Assembly (NCBI GenBank): GCA_036785705.1
Contig: JAWUZG010000051.1
Location: 16,768,501-16,832,500 of the forward strand
Reading direction: 5' to 3'
Length of the DNA stretch: 64,000 nucleotides
From: Acanthornis magna
Taxonomy: Eukaryota > Chordata > Aves > Passeriformes > Acanthizidae
The notes under the pieces were generated by a model. That model was not told where the DNA came from, did no database searches, and saw only the letters and a list, made by a program, of their open reading frames with translations. Below are positions 10,620 to 20,867 of the stretch, in pieces; the first letter of the stretch is position 1; every line of letters starts with the position of its first letter. Both the position numbers and the translations under genes were made by a program.

Positions 10620-11790
10620 GGCAAGGTGCCGTTGGGCTGCGGGAGGACCACGATATCGTCAGTGGGGTTGATGCCGTGCCTGGGCTCTGGAACCCCTCAC
10701 CCAGCCCGGGATGCTCTGAGCCCTCCGCTGACACCACGCCTGCTCTCCCTTGCAGGCGTCCTGTTGGCTTCCACCCTGGCCAGGCCCCGGCTGATCCTCG
10801 CTCGTCACGCCCCGGTTTCTCCCGCTGGCCCCCGTCGCTCACCAGCTCGCCCCTATGACAGATGCGGTTTCGTGGCACACATTTGATGGCCACCTGCAAG
10901 CCAAGGGGAGCAGCGGGCTGAGCTCGTCCCCCGCCCTGCCCAGCCCGACTCTCCTCCTCCTCCATTCCCCACCAGCTCCACCGCTCACCGGGGCGCGTTC
11001 CCAAGTAGCCGCTGCCAAAGGTGCCGTGCCCCAGCAGCGAACCCACCCAGTATCGCTCCTTCAGGGCCTTCAGCACCTTTCCTGCGAGCGAGACACGGGT
11101 GTCAGTGTTCGGTCCCGGGCCAGACACGGCCCCCGACCGCCTCTCGACCGCCCCGGACTGGGCATCCCCTCTGAACGGGACAGCGGCGGCTCGGGGCAGG
11201 CTGCCGCACTGCCGAGCGGTGGAGCTCGGGCCGGGGAAGCCGCAGCGAAGGCAGGGGGAGTGGTGTGCCGCGAGTGTCCTCCGCGGGCCCCGGCAGGACC
11301 CGGTGTAGGAGCCGGGGCAGGAGCCGGGGCCGGGGCCGGGGCAGGAGCCGGGACAGGTACAGACGGAGCCAGGGTCTGGTGATGCTGCCCAACACCCGGC
11401 CACTGCTGCCCAACACCCGGCCACTGCTGCCCAACACCCGGCCACTGCTGCCCGCCCAGCAGCGTCAGAGCCAGTACGGTGAGAGCCGGGTGGAGGCGAG
11501 ACCCCAGCGGGACGCCCAGGGCGAGGAGGGGGCAGCCTCGCCCGGAGGCGGGGAGACCGGGAAGTGGGGGGGGGGGGGGCGGGGTAGACCAGGAAAGGGA
11601 GAGCGGAAGAGGGTGCCGGGAGAGCGGGAGAGGGTGCGGGACACTGGGAGAGGAGGAAGTAGAGTAAATATGGCAGAGGTCCTGTAGAGTCGCTGTTCTG
11701 CTGCTGCCGCTGAAGCGCCGGGACGGTTTGTCTGTGTGTCCATTTGTCCCCACGTCCGTTTGTCACTTCCCGGTTTGACACTGCTCCGTT
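10620..11790 (-). pseudogene. PIM-family serine/threonine kinase, 5' fragment (truncated)
   Basis: On the minus strand an acceptor-like CGCTCGCAG near 11090 opens a segment encoding LKALKERYWVGSLLGHGTFG, a PIM-type glycine-rich loop, to about 10995, where CCCCG is followed by GTGAGC (donor). The next exon, about 10849-10903, is flanked by TTGCAG and GTGAGC and encodes VAIKCVPRNRICHRGEL (17 codons, 51 nt, the usual PIM exon-2 length) with the ATP-binding lysine in VAIK. A third exon starts after CCCGCAG near 10640 with PNGT and stops within 20 bp at the inverted-repeat edge, so the catalytic loop, activation segment and C-lobe are absent. The last glycine-loop position reads GSG where PIMs have GSV. 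The surrounding 1.2 kb is a CpG-rich island with short GC-rich repeats, consistent with a PIM 5' region. A functional kinase is excluded here. Confidence 0.8.
11386..11458. repeat. 21-bp GC-rich tandem repeat
   Basis: The unit CTGCCCAACACCCGGCCACTG occurs a little over three times with almost no variation, within the CpG-rich region upstream of the PIM-like exons. Next to it, 11300-11350, is a degenerate GGAGCCGGGGC repeat. Confidence 0.85.
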
Positions 11791-11944
11791 TGTGGCTTCC
11801 CCGTTTGTCGCTTCCCCGTTCGGCCCTGCGCGCCCCGGGGCAGCACGGGCCGCTCCGCTCCGGGGCCAAACCGGGCTCAGGTGCAGTCACAGAGCATCTC
11901 TTTCTTCCTCCCACACCGACGCCAAAACCACTGTCTTTTGGTGC

Positions 11945-12956
11945 TTCTTCTTCACTATATTATAACTTCCTCCTCACTGCTTCCCTGAATCATGATGTCA
12001 CCTGTATAATGAATTAACTGCAATGAGGAAGCAGTTTTATTTCATCCTAGTGCTCAGCCACTGTCTGATGACAAATGGTTGCGCTGTGCATCCACCCATC
12101 CCTGGGGCAGTCGGGTGAAGGTGTACTGTCCCCCCTTCCACATAAAGGCAAACTGATCCCAATGCTCCTCAGCAATGGGTATTGTAAAGAAAGCATCAGC
12201 CAAATCAATTCCTGCGTGCCAAGTCCCGCAGTATTTCTGGATTTGCTCACTGAGAGTAACAATATCTGGTACAGCTGCCACAAGAGGTGGGGTGTGTTTA
12301 TCTAATTCTCTGAAATCCACAGCCATTCTCCATGACCCATCACTTTTCTTAACAGGCCAGACCGGGTTATTCCAAGCTGTGGTAGTAGGTTTTGAAACTC
12401 CTGTATCCACTAAGTCCTTAAGTGTCTGCAAAATGTCTTCGTGCCCCCTCGGGATTTCGTACTGCTTCATGATTTCCAATTTAGTTACAGCAGGAATCTG
12501 CACAGGAAACATTATTACTTGCCCAACTAAAATTGTCCAGGCACTGATACAAGGTTTTGTTCCAAATTGATATAAACCATTGGATAAATGTAAGGTCAGT
12601 CCCTTTAAGATATCAATCCCAATTATATATTCAGGGACCGGAACAATCATCACCGACTATAATCATCTGGGGAGGTTCCCAGTATTCCTTTCTATTTGTG
12701 TTTGCACAGCTTCAGTTTGTTTCCCCCCCAAACCTGTAATAATCACTGGCTGTCCTTTAAATCTCTTGGGATTGCCATAAATTAAAGAGCCCTCCTCTCT
12801 GGTGTCATTTAGAGTTTTTACAGTTTGTGAGGACCAGTTTTTGCAAAATATCTGAAGCTCCACATGAGGTTGCCGGTCCTTTTGCGACGGATCACTTGTC
12901 CTCGTGATGAGTTGTCTTGGGGATGAGTTGTCTTTGGGACCACATGATGGTAGCAC
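11945..12956 (-). pseudogene. Retroviral protease-reverse transcriptase fragment (ERV-E)
   Basis: Minus-strand frames 12956-12663 and 12653-12054 read as the end of a retroviral protease followed by the start of reverse transcriptase. The protease shows DTREEGSLIYGNP, where the usual D-T-G is D-T-R, and the PVPEYIIGIDILKG segment. RT shows WNNPVWPVKK, WRMAVDFREL, IDLADAFFTIPI and FTRLPQG. Further on the frame is shifted, and the YxDD box survives only as YTGD near 12010. RNase H and integrase are missing: similarity ends about 11945 where the CpG-rich PIM region begins. The protein style differs from ERV-A/B and resembles class III or class I avian elements; I cannot name the family. Confidence 0.8.
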
Positions 12957-13050
12957 TAAAAGGGAGAGAGGGAGAGAGAGGGAAGGAAAAGAAGGGAAGG
13001 AAACAAGGGAGATAAGATTTTATGTTAATGAATCAATGTGAAGTTAGATT

Positions 13051-14950
13051 TCAGAATTTGGTGAGAAGCAACTGAAGCTGAGTAAAAAAAAAGTTACATC
13101 GTGTGATTTCAGTAAAATTACAAACACAAAAATTCGTGTGATTACTGGTATAAGCTACTACATTTTCTACTCTGATATTATTACAAACAGTTTTTAAACA
13201 TATACAACCTTTGCCAATATAGATTATGACAGTTTTAGGGTTAACTTTAGGATGAACTTCAAAGTGGCAAACTTTTTGGTCAGTGTCTAAACAAAAATCA
13301 TGGTTACTTTCCCAGATGGTGTTACTTTCACAAACAATTCCTATTTGCTCCCACACAATGCAGGATTTCAGGTCCACTGTTTGCCATTTATCATTCACCT
13401 TTTGGGCCCATGCTCTATGCTTGAAAGGATAGAATATGGTCCCATTGTGGTTCACGCCTAATGTGAAAACAGGATAAATTAAAGACACGATGTATTGTGA
13501 ATGGTTGACACATAAGCCGTGACAGTGTTATTAACAGGATCATAGGTAAAATTTACCAACTTCTACCAGGATTGGAGGTTCTTTTCAAAATTGTTAGCAC
13601 TATCCTAAATTGTTTTTCAGATTTTTGTTAAATACTGTTGCATTTTTGCTACATCAAAAGTTGTAGCAGCTAATTTGTTTAATAATACCTCTGACTCAAT
13701 GCTATTTAGAACCTCCAATCCAGTTCCCAAAATGCCAGTTAGGTCTCTCGATATTCGCCTCCAGGAAGATCTACGTAACCAGGTGGTCCATCCTTCACAG
13801 GAAGTGCATAAAAAGGGAGAACAGGCAGGTTGAATTTCTGAGATATTATTTTGCATCAGCAATTCAGCCTTTCTGAGAGGCCATTCTGGTTTAATTAACA
13901 TTTGTTGTTGGCCAGTGTTTCCAATTACAAAAGGTCCAAGCCCATAAATCCTTGGTTGAAGTGTTAGTTTGGGAGGAATTGTAGGTATCAATATTTCTAT
14001 TATTTTTTTTTAAATATCTGGTGTTATTTGCTTTACACATGACCTTATGGGAGAATTTTACTGCAGTAAAATTTAACCAACAGTTAAAATTTTGGGTTCT
14101 GCACGGTAAGATAGGGCCATGTGGTCCCATACCATAGCTGTTTGCTGGTTCAACAAGGGATTCAGTCATTACTTGGCATTTTATATGAGTGTCGTCACCT
14201 TGAGTAACGACAAAAAGAAAAGCTATTTTCTCATTGTTTAAAACAAGGGAAATTTCTCTGCCTTGGTGTGTAAGTATTGCAACAAACGTTGGTTTGGTTA
14301 CCACATTCATTTTGAATTTCTGAGTTAAACCTAATAATGTTGCTTGGGGTTTTGGGTTAGGTCTCCAATTGCACACTACAGAGAAAAAATTTAATATAGT
14401 AAAATTGAACCAGCAATCACTTTGCTTTTTTTTTTTTTTAAATAAGATTTGGTAACCTTTACATTAATGTCACTCAGGTTCTCAGAAGTATTGTTGCCAA
14501 TAAATTTCTAGCGGCAACACAAGATAAAAGTATCTTGTCTAGTACGTTTCTAATCCTTAGTAGGACATACTTCTTCCAAAATGCCAGGGTGAATTTTGGA
14601 TGTCATATTGAAATTTAAAAATTGCCAAAAACTGTAAGAGAAGAGGACTTTCCATATTGAAAACCAGATTCCACTTTTCTGCATCCCACTTGAATTTTTT
14701 CATCAATGATACTGGGTAGGGTTCTAGCTCACTCATTTTTATCCCAGACCCACTCAGCTGAATGGTAAACTTTGTTATCATGCATTTTGACTACAGCCAA
14801 ATTTGGATGGCTATCTTTGGGATAGTTTCTGAAAGAGCTAGAATATCCTATGAGGGTTTGAAACCAAGGCCATTCAGTATTATTTTGGTTACAGGTAGGA
14901 GCCGTAATGCAGAAAAGTACAAGTAACTTAAAATTTTGTAGGCCATTTTC
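13051..14950 (-). pseudogene. Degenerate retroviral env of ERV-C
   Basis: Three minus-strand frames (14376-13891, 13991-13617, 13488-13051) plus a shorter one (14781-14557) read as a broken envelope glycoprotein. Features are several N-glycosylation sites, paired cysteines, and near 13770 a basic run (RRSSWRR) followed by a glycine-rich stretch (LTGILGTGLEVLNSIESE) that looks like the SU/TM cleavage site and start of TM. Stops and shifts interrupt it throughout. The virus class could not be settled from sequence alone. Confidence 0.65.
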
Positions 14951-15263
14951 AGATTTGAGTCTTCAATTTTTATTCATGTTTCTTCTATAGAAATTCTTAT
15001 AGTCCCATGGGGTTCTTCTGCAAAAACAAGAATAAAAAACTTGCCCTTTTTTAGGCAAAAAGGAATTAAAATGATGGAACAATCCAGGGGGTATTAATCC
15101 TATGTTCCTTTCTTGGGGTATTGGTGGCTATCTATGTATCATAATTGGATGAGCCCTTTTTCGAATAGATGTTATCAGTTCTGCTAAATTTGGGACTGCA
15201 GCAGTCAGAGGGTCAGTACTGGCATTTAGCCTTCGAAAATCAACTGTAAGTCGCCACTTCCCG

Positions 15264-15806
15264 TTAGGTTTTTTTACTGGCCATCCAGGGGAGTTGAAAG
15301 GAGAATGCAGGGGAGTTGAAAGGAGAATGACTATTTATCACAACTCCCTGTTCTTTCATTTCTTGCGTAACTGCTTTTATACCTTCCTTAGCTCCCAAAG
15401 GAGGGGGATACTGCTTGACATGAGTGTTCTTGCTAAACGATAGTGGTGGAGCTTCTTGTAACAATCTGATGCACAGTTGGGGTATCCCCAAAGACCACAG
15501 TAGTCCTTCTGTATCCTCCCACTGTCTTCCCTTAAGGATATCTATCCTTAACAAGTTAAAAGGAATATTGCCAATCACCATTACAATAGTAATTGAGCTC
15601 TCTTCCCCCGGCAGGGTTAATTTTACTGGAGTGACATTCATGATTTCTGTTGATCCCAAAGCGTTTAGCACAGATAGATTTTGCTTTAAGGGAGAAACTC
15701 CATACTTCTTGGCATCCTCCTCAGTCCGGGCAGAAATCTGTGTACCTGTATCAATTAAAAAGGTCACTGGTGCTTGTTTAGGTCCCATGATAGCAGTGAT
15801 TAACAC
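15264..15806 (-). pseudogene. ERV-C protease and RT start
   Basis: A 180-codon minus-strand frame contains FLIDTGTQISA, the aspartic protease active site (D-T-G), then a linker and an RT N-terminus (VKQYPPPLGAKEGIKAV, HSPFNSPAF). A 13-bp segment is duplicated in tandem near 15290-15325. The frame ends at 15264 and the rest of RT, RNase H and integrase are not present. Confidence 0.75.
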
Positions 15807-16062
15807 ATCTCCTTTTTCTGTTTTAGTGAGCTGTCGAATAGAAATCCTTTCTCCATTTCCCTGCCCACCACTAGGAAACGGAGAGTCTAGTTTCCCTGTT
15901 TGGGGGGAAAGGTTTGCTTTGATGTTTTGTCTGCACCATCAATGAAATGGGGGGCAGAAGCCATGGCGGGTGCACTTTCTTTCACAGGAGAAAAGGGATG
16001 TGGTTTTGGCACACACCACTGGGTTACCAGTTTGCTCAATTTGTCTCAATGTAAACCATCCA

Positions 16063-17528
16063 TTAAATCTTTAGGAATTCGTGTTTTAAGCCTAAGCACC
16101 ACCAATCAAGTTGGACTAAAACCGATTTAGGTTGTGACTGTTCTTTGGCAACATCTGCAGTTCTGCTGGGATGGGGGAGTGCATTTTGAACTCCTACATG
16201 TTGGATGCCACTTGATCTTTCTTCTAAAGGCTTCACAAGATAGTATTTTCTACCGTAATCAATTAATTCTTGTGCTACCTCCCCCCATGTCCAGACTTTA
16301 GGTTTAGGGTGAGGTCTGTTACCTAGTGGGGCTGGTGTTAAAAAGTCAGAGGAATTTCCGTAAGAGTCTGTAGCGGTACTGCCTGTACTTTTGCTATTAT
16401 CACTTCCGCGCATAAAGTTCTCTAACTTTTCCACAGGACCTATTGATGCTGTGGTTCTCTGAAGACTTATCCCTGTGGCTTTAAATGACTTGGGGAGCCC
16501 CCTTATTAAGGGAGTCATCATTTCAGGGTTAACAGGCAACAGCATTGTTGATTCGCATCCGGGAATTAATTTTCTCTCATGTATCATTTGTAGGCAAGCA
16601 GCTTTGTGTATACTTCCTAGTAATTGGTCAGCTGTGCCTGTTATTGCCAAGGGGTCTCCCCTATCCAGAGGGTTTAACCTTCCAGCCCAGTAAGCAGCAC
16701 ACTGAGTTAAAGACCATGGGGCCCAGCGATCGCCTGGTGGTAAGAAAAGTCTGTAGCCCCAGCAACCCTCAGCTTCCTTTTTGCTCAACTGAATTTGGTC
16801 ATCCCCAGTTAAAGACACACGCCACACATATTCTGTTTCAGATTCTTTGATAAGATGGCCATATTCCTTTTTTAACTTTGCCACTTCTGTGGCAGAATAG
16901 GGCATTTCCTTGGTAGTTATATGGGGGTCTGTATCTTCATCATTAAGATAAAATTCTGTTTTGATTAAGGGTCCTAAATGAGGGAGATTTTTATCAAGTT
17001 TTCTCATCTATTCCAATTCCCTTTGTGGATACATCAGGTTAATTTTGGGGTAACCCTTTCCTCAGGTTCTGATGATACTATATCCTGTGAACTTGTGTTC
17101 TGTGAATTAGTGGTACTGATAATACGATTTACTTCAAGAGCAACTGGATTTCTTCCTCCTTGCACTCCAATTCCTTTTCTAGATTGGAAATTGTTGCTTG
17201 GTGACAGTACACCAGGTTTTCTAAGGATTCTATGGTTTTTTCGTCATTACTACACTGCCTAAGACGGTCTTTAACAGCTGCAACCAAGCTGGCACCCAAA
17301 ACAGAGCAGACTATTGCCCTGGCTTTTCCTGGCAGAAAAAACTTAACCTTAGCCTCATTTTGCAGTAAAGAAATTCAGTCCATTATACTCTGCAAATTTT
17401 TCCAATTCTCTTGAGCCCAATCTTCCTCAATAGGAGAGGGTCGAGCACCATATTTAGCCAAAAATGCAAAAAATAAATCTCTATCATTAATCAACTGAGA
17501 ATCTCCATTCTCTTTTTCAGTCATCATT
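16063..17528 (-). pseudogene. ERV-C gag
   Basis: Gag appears to start with MMTEKENGDSQ near 17528. It has an N-terminal region with a coiled-coil-like stretch (EKTIESLENLVYCHQATISN) near 17200, then a long minus-strand frame 17007-16063 whose middle (WAPWSLTQCAAYWAGRLNPL and onward) looks like a capsid N-terminal domain. A TGA interrupts the N-terminal part near 17375 and further stops separate the two halves. No clear zinc knuckle was seen. The coiled coil near the N-terminus is unlike ERV-A/B gag. Confidence 0.6.
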
Positions 17529-17564
17529 TTCCCTATGCTGACTCAGAAACAAAACATTCTCAAA

Positions 17565-17830
17565 AAACAGTCTCAGAAACAGCAATAAGTACCTCAAATT
17601 CACTTAAGAAAATTAGGCCCCAAAACCAATCTTCACTTGAGAAAGGTAGGCCTCAAAAACAACCTCAGAAACAACAACAAGCAACTCAAATTCACTTGAG
17701 AAAGTTCGGCCCCAAAAACAATCTCCACTTGAAAAAGTCAGGCCTCCAAAACCACCTCAGAAACAACGAAACAACAACAAAAAAGAACCAACTCAAAATT
17801 ACTTGAGAAAGTTAGGCACTTGCCAATGGC
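17565..17830. repeat. Leader tandem repeat of ERV-C, about 2.6 units of 92-103 bp
   Basis: CCTCAGAAACAACAACAAGC followed by ACTCAAATTCACTTGAGAAAG and a GGCCCCAAAAACAATCTCC block recurs near 17565, 17663 and 17755. It lies between the primer-binding-like site and gag, so in the untranslated leader of the element. Confidence 0.75.
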
Positions 17831-17973
17831 CACTTTTACTCTTCCTCACGTCATCAAAATAAAAATTCAACTCCCTTTTTTTTTTTTTTCACTCTAAGTT
17901 CTGATAGCCAGAATCCCAATAGAGTCCTCAAAAAATGAGTTTGGAGGGCTTTTACCTCTCTGGTTCTATCAGG

Positions 17974-17991
17974 ATCCTGTTCGTGATGCCA
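17974..17991 (-). promoter_or_regulatory. Putative primer-binding site of ERV-C
   Basis: On the minus strand TGGCATCACGAACAGGAT follows an LTR-like end (GTGACA then CTAAAT). The leading TGG fits the CCA end of a tRNA. I could not assign the tRNA. Confidence 0.5.
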
Positions 17992-17997
17992 ATTTAG

Positions 17998-18733
17998 TGT
18001 CACGGTCCACTCATAAGCAGATGCATGATGGTTCATTTCAGCCATGATCTCAGAGTGCAAAACAAAAGAAAGTATAGCAAAAGTAATTCAACAAGACAAG
18101 GGAGTTAAATTTCAATCCAAACAGAAACTCTGTCTATTGTGCCCATAAAGCAGCTTGCAATAGAAAGAGAGAGAGAAAATAAAGGAAAAGATAGGGAGGA
18201 AAGGGAGGAAAAGGGGGTTTATAGCTACCACCACAGGTCCACAGACGTCCAGCATCACTGGGGGTCCCGGTCCGGAAGGCGTTCCTCTGCCTCTGTCTTC
18301 GATCAATGTGATTTCATGGTGGGGAAGATCTTCAGTTGTTCCAGAGCTGTCTTTTATGTAAGTCCATACACCTGGTCCCCCTTGTGACCCGCCTTTGCTC
18401 CCCCTTAATTCTTGTGGAGATACACCAAACTCTACCTGGCAGGCCACACATGCCAAGAGAGGAGTGTCTGAGGCGTGGTCGGCTTTGGAGGCAGAGAGTC
18501 TGTGGTCTCATCGTGCTCTATGGATCTTTTACAATGGTAGGGACTTGGGGACAGGCGCAAAGCCTTCATTCCGTACCAGCTTTAGCAGGCACAGCATTCT
18601 TTGCCTAAGTCCTGCACCTGTGGTTTCTGATGAGAAATGTTGAGACAGAATTTGATTCTTTGACCAACCCTTACACAGGGTCACTGGACACACTGCACGG
18701 TCAGAGCTGCTCTGCCAGTTGGTTGCGGCCGGG
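17998..18733 (-). repeat. Probable 5' LTR region of ERV-C
   Basis: Directly upstream (minus strand) of the primer-binding-like site, the segment holds a TATAAA box (about 18218) and ends in ...GTGACA. The outer edge is unclear because a solo LTR is inserted at 18734, close to where this LTR should begin. Pyrimidine-rich minus-strand sequence at 18155-18220 follows the TATA box. No second copy exists in the window to define the ends. Confidence 0.45.
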
Positions 18734-19630
18734 TGTCAGAGACTGAAATAGTTCATGCCTCAAACATTGATATAAAGTTTTGCTCATTGTGCCAAAAACT
18801 GTATAAAGAAACTACAACCAAAGAAGCCTCAGTGAGGATACCTGACTGGGACTTTGGACTGAGAGTGAAACTGCTGAGATTAGATAAAGGGAAGCTATTG
18901 TTCAATAATCTCAGGCTGAAGGAAAGGTATGCATCCACAATGGCCAAAGCCACCAGCTGCACTGAGAATCATCCCTGGCTGAGTTTGGGGTGGGGGAGAG
19001 CACAGCTCACAAAGCCAGGTCTACACAGACTTCTCCCCCTACCAAGGGGGGAAGAGGAGGTTTCGGGTGCGTGGCATAGCCTCTGATAAGAGGCAATAAA
19101 TGCCCATCCTCCCTTACACAAACTGGCCCAGCGTGGAACCCCCAACCCCACAGGCCACATCCACATCTTTCACATGAGAAGCAGCTGAGGGGGTGTCATA
19201 ATCCATCACAGACACCCCAGAGGGCTAGGCCTTGCCCCACAGGACTGCACATGATGCAAGCAGAGTCTGTTGTAAGAGACCGTCCCTCCCCCGGGGGACA
19301 TGCCTGGACATTGCCACCTGGCCTGAGAGTATATCAACCCATGGGATTCTGTGCTTTCTGGGAGGACCATCACCACCAAGAAAACCAGCTGGAGAGGATC
19401 AACACTACATCGTTGGGATCCATGGATGGTGATATTCTTTTATTCTGTCTCTGTCACTCTCTTTCTGTCCCCCCCACCTCTTTTCCTACTTCTCCCTTTC
19501 TCTCTTTCCCTCTCTCGCTCTCATATTTACATTACAATAAAACCCATACTATTGACTGGCATATGGTCTTGTTTCCACCTTAATTTGGGCAGAGGTATTT
19601 CTAAAGAACCTTAATAATTGGATCGTAACA
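18734..19630 (+). mobile_element. Solo LTR, 897 bp, with 5-bp target duplication
   Basis: The segment starts TGTCAGAGACTG and ends GGATCGTAACA, flanked on both sides by CCGGG (18729-18733 and 19631-19635). It has an AATAAA signal near 19534 on the plus strand. TG...CA ends plus a 5-bp duplication fit an ERVL-type (class III) solo LTR. No internal retroviral sequence accompanies it. Confidence 0.88.
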
Positions 19631-19635
19631 CCGGG

Positions 19636-20342
19636 TCAGCTTTCCAACCGAGGGGTGAGAAGCACCGACCACATCAGGATGAGCTCACGGCCAGGGGAGT
19701 AGGGCATGTGGGACTGGGGATCTGGGCTCTGAGCCACCGAGTAGCCACTGGGAGGCGAGATATTAACATTAAGGCTTCTCTCATTAGGAAATAAGGTTCC
19801 GTAAGGAATAATAAAAGGCACTCCAATATGGAGAATGTGTTGCAATACTTTTAAACTGCACCAACTCTTCGGGATACCTCCAGGGGAAGAGTGCAGCTTT
19901 CAAGCAGGGGGAGGACAAGCCAAAGGCGAAGCAGCCGTGGTGGGGGAGTCAGCTGTTGGGGTGATAACTGCAGACACGAGTCCTGAACCAAGCGCTATGT
20001 CATTAGTAATTTCTCGGTTATTTCATCCCCTTTTTTGTAGCTGCCTCCCACAACTTGACAAAAGAAGCAGTCTGCATATCCTTTCTCTTCCCGCTTTCTT
20101 CTACTTCTTTCTAAGGCGTCCTGCACCACCCTCCAATTATTCATCAAAGATTTGGCAGTTTCATAGCCCCGGGAAGCAGAGTCAAAGATAAGTTGTCCTG
20201 CTTGCTTCCAGATCATCGCAGCAAAGGCATTTCCAGAGCCAACCTCTAAGCCCAGGCTCCTATGCCACAACAGCAAGGCCCTCAACAAGGCCCTCCATGC
20301 AAACAGCACAGTCTTTTCCTGGCTAGACAAATGATTCCCCAT
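19636..20342 (-). pseudogene. ERV-D gag fragment (matrix and proline-rich region)
   Basis: An ATG at 20342 starts MGNHLSSQEK on the minus strand, a matrix N-terminus with the glycine needed for myristoylation. The frame continues to 19995 with tryptophan-rich matrix helices. A shifted frame at 19845-19636 has a proline/serine-rich segment. The element is cut at 19636 where the CCGGG-flanked solo LTR sits. No pol was found that clearly belongs to it. Confidence 0.7.
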
Positions 20343-20527
20343 ACCTGGGGTGTCCCCAATGTCTCACCTGCCTTCCAGGTGTCTAAAAATCTGGTCAGGA
20401 CCTGAGCAGAATCCTCCCCTCTCACGCTTTGCTGGGCTCCATCTTTGCAGTGCGTCATCCACCGCTCTTCGTGGTATGTCGTCCACTGCAGTTGACAATT
20501 CACCAATCATTACCCGAAAGCTGTTGT

Positions 20528-20545
20528 ATCACATCGGGGTCACCG
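20528..20545 (-). promoter_or_regulatory. tRNA-Trp type primer-binding site of ERV-D
   Basis: Minus-strand CGGTGACCCCGATGTGAT follows the LTR end by two bases. It matches the tRNA-Trp primer site used by alpharetroviruses, apart from the first base (C for T) and one internal transition. Confidence 0.8.
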
Positions 20546-20547
20546 GA

Positions 20548-20867
20548 TGTCATTGTTGAGACGGACATGACACGTAAAAAACCGCAATTGTTGGTTTAGA
20601 TTTCCTGAGATTCGCAGAAGCTGGCAGAGGAAGCAGGCAGGTGGACCCAAGATGGTGAAAAGAGAAACTTTATTTACAGAAACTTCTTTATATATCCATT
20701 AATAATCTAGCAACTATTGGTCAGCAGGGAATCCACCTCCTAAAACCGTTGGTCCCAGCTATACAACACCTAGTACCAAACACAGAGATTAAGAAAGTAC
20801 AAAAATGCAGCTTATCTCTATTCTCCCTGAGAAAGAAGAGAAAGATTTCTAAAACAGTGCAACTACA
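20548..20867 (-). repeat. ERV-D 5' LTR
   Basis: On the minus strand it runs TGTAGTTGCACTG ... CAATGACA, 320 bp. It is clearly the same LTR family as ERV-B (shared core AACTTTATTTACA..., TCCATTAAT, CTAGCAACTATTGGTCAGCA on the plus strand), with more divergence and an extended 3' end. Its 3' partner LTR is not in the window. Confidence 0.85.

Larger units (their letters stand above)
13010..18000 (-). mobile_element. Degenerate ERV with gag, pro and env (ERV-C)
   Basis: Read on the minus strand, the order is primer-binding-like site (17974-17991), tandemly repeated leader (17565-17830), gag (17528-16063), protease and first part of RT (15806-15264), then env (about 14950-13051). Most of pol (RT palm, RNase H, integrase) is absent between 15264 and 14950. 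No matching 3' LTR is found below 13051; similarity simply stops near 13010, next to a purine-rich GGGAGAGAGGGAG run. Numerous stops and frameshifts mean it is inactive. Confidence 0.8.

Noticed and set aside
11070..11753. Long GC-rich frames on both strands around the PIM fragment
   Set aside because: Explained by high GC and the 21-bp and GGAGCC repeats; only the two short exons show kinase features.
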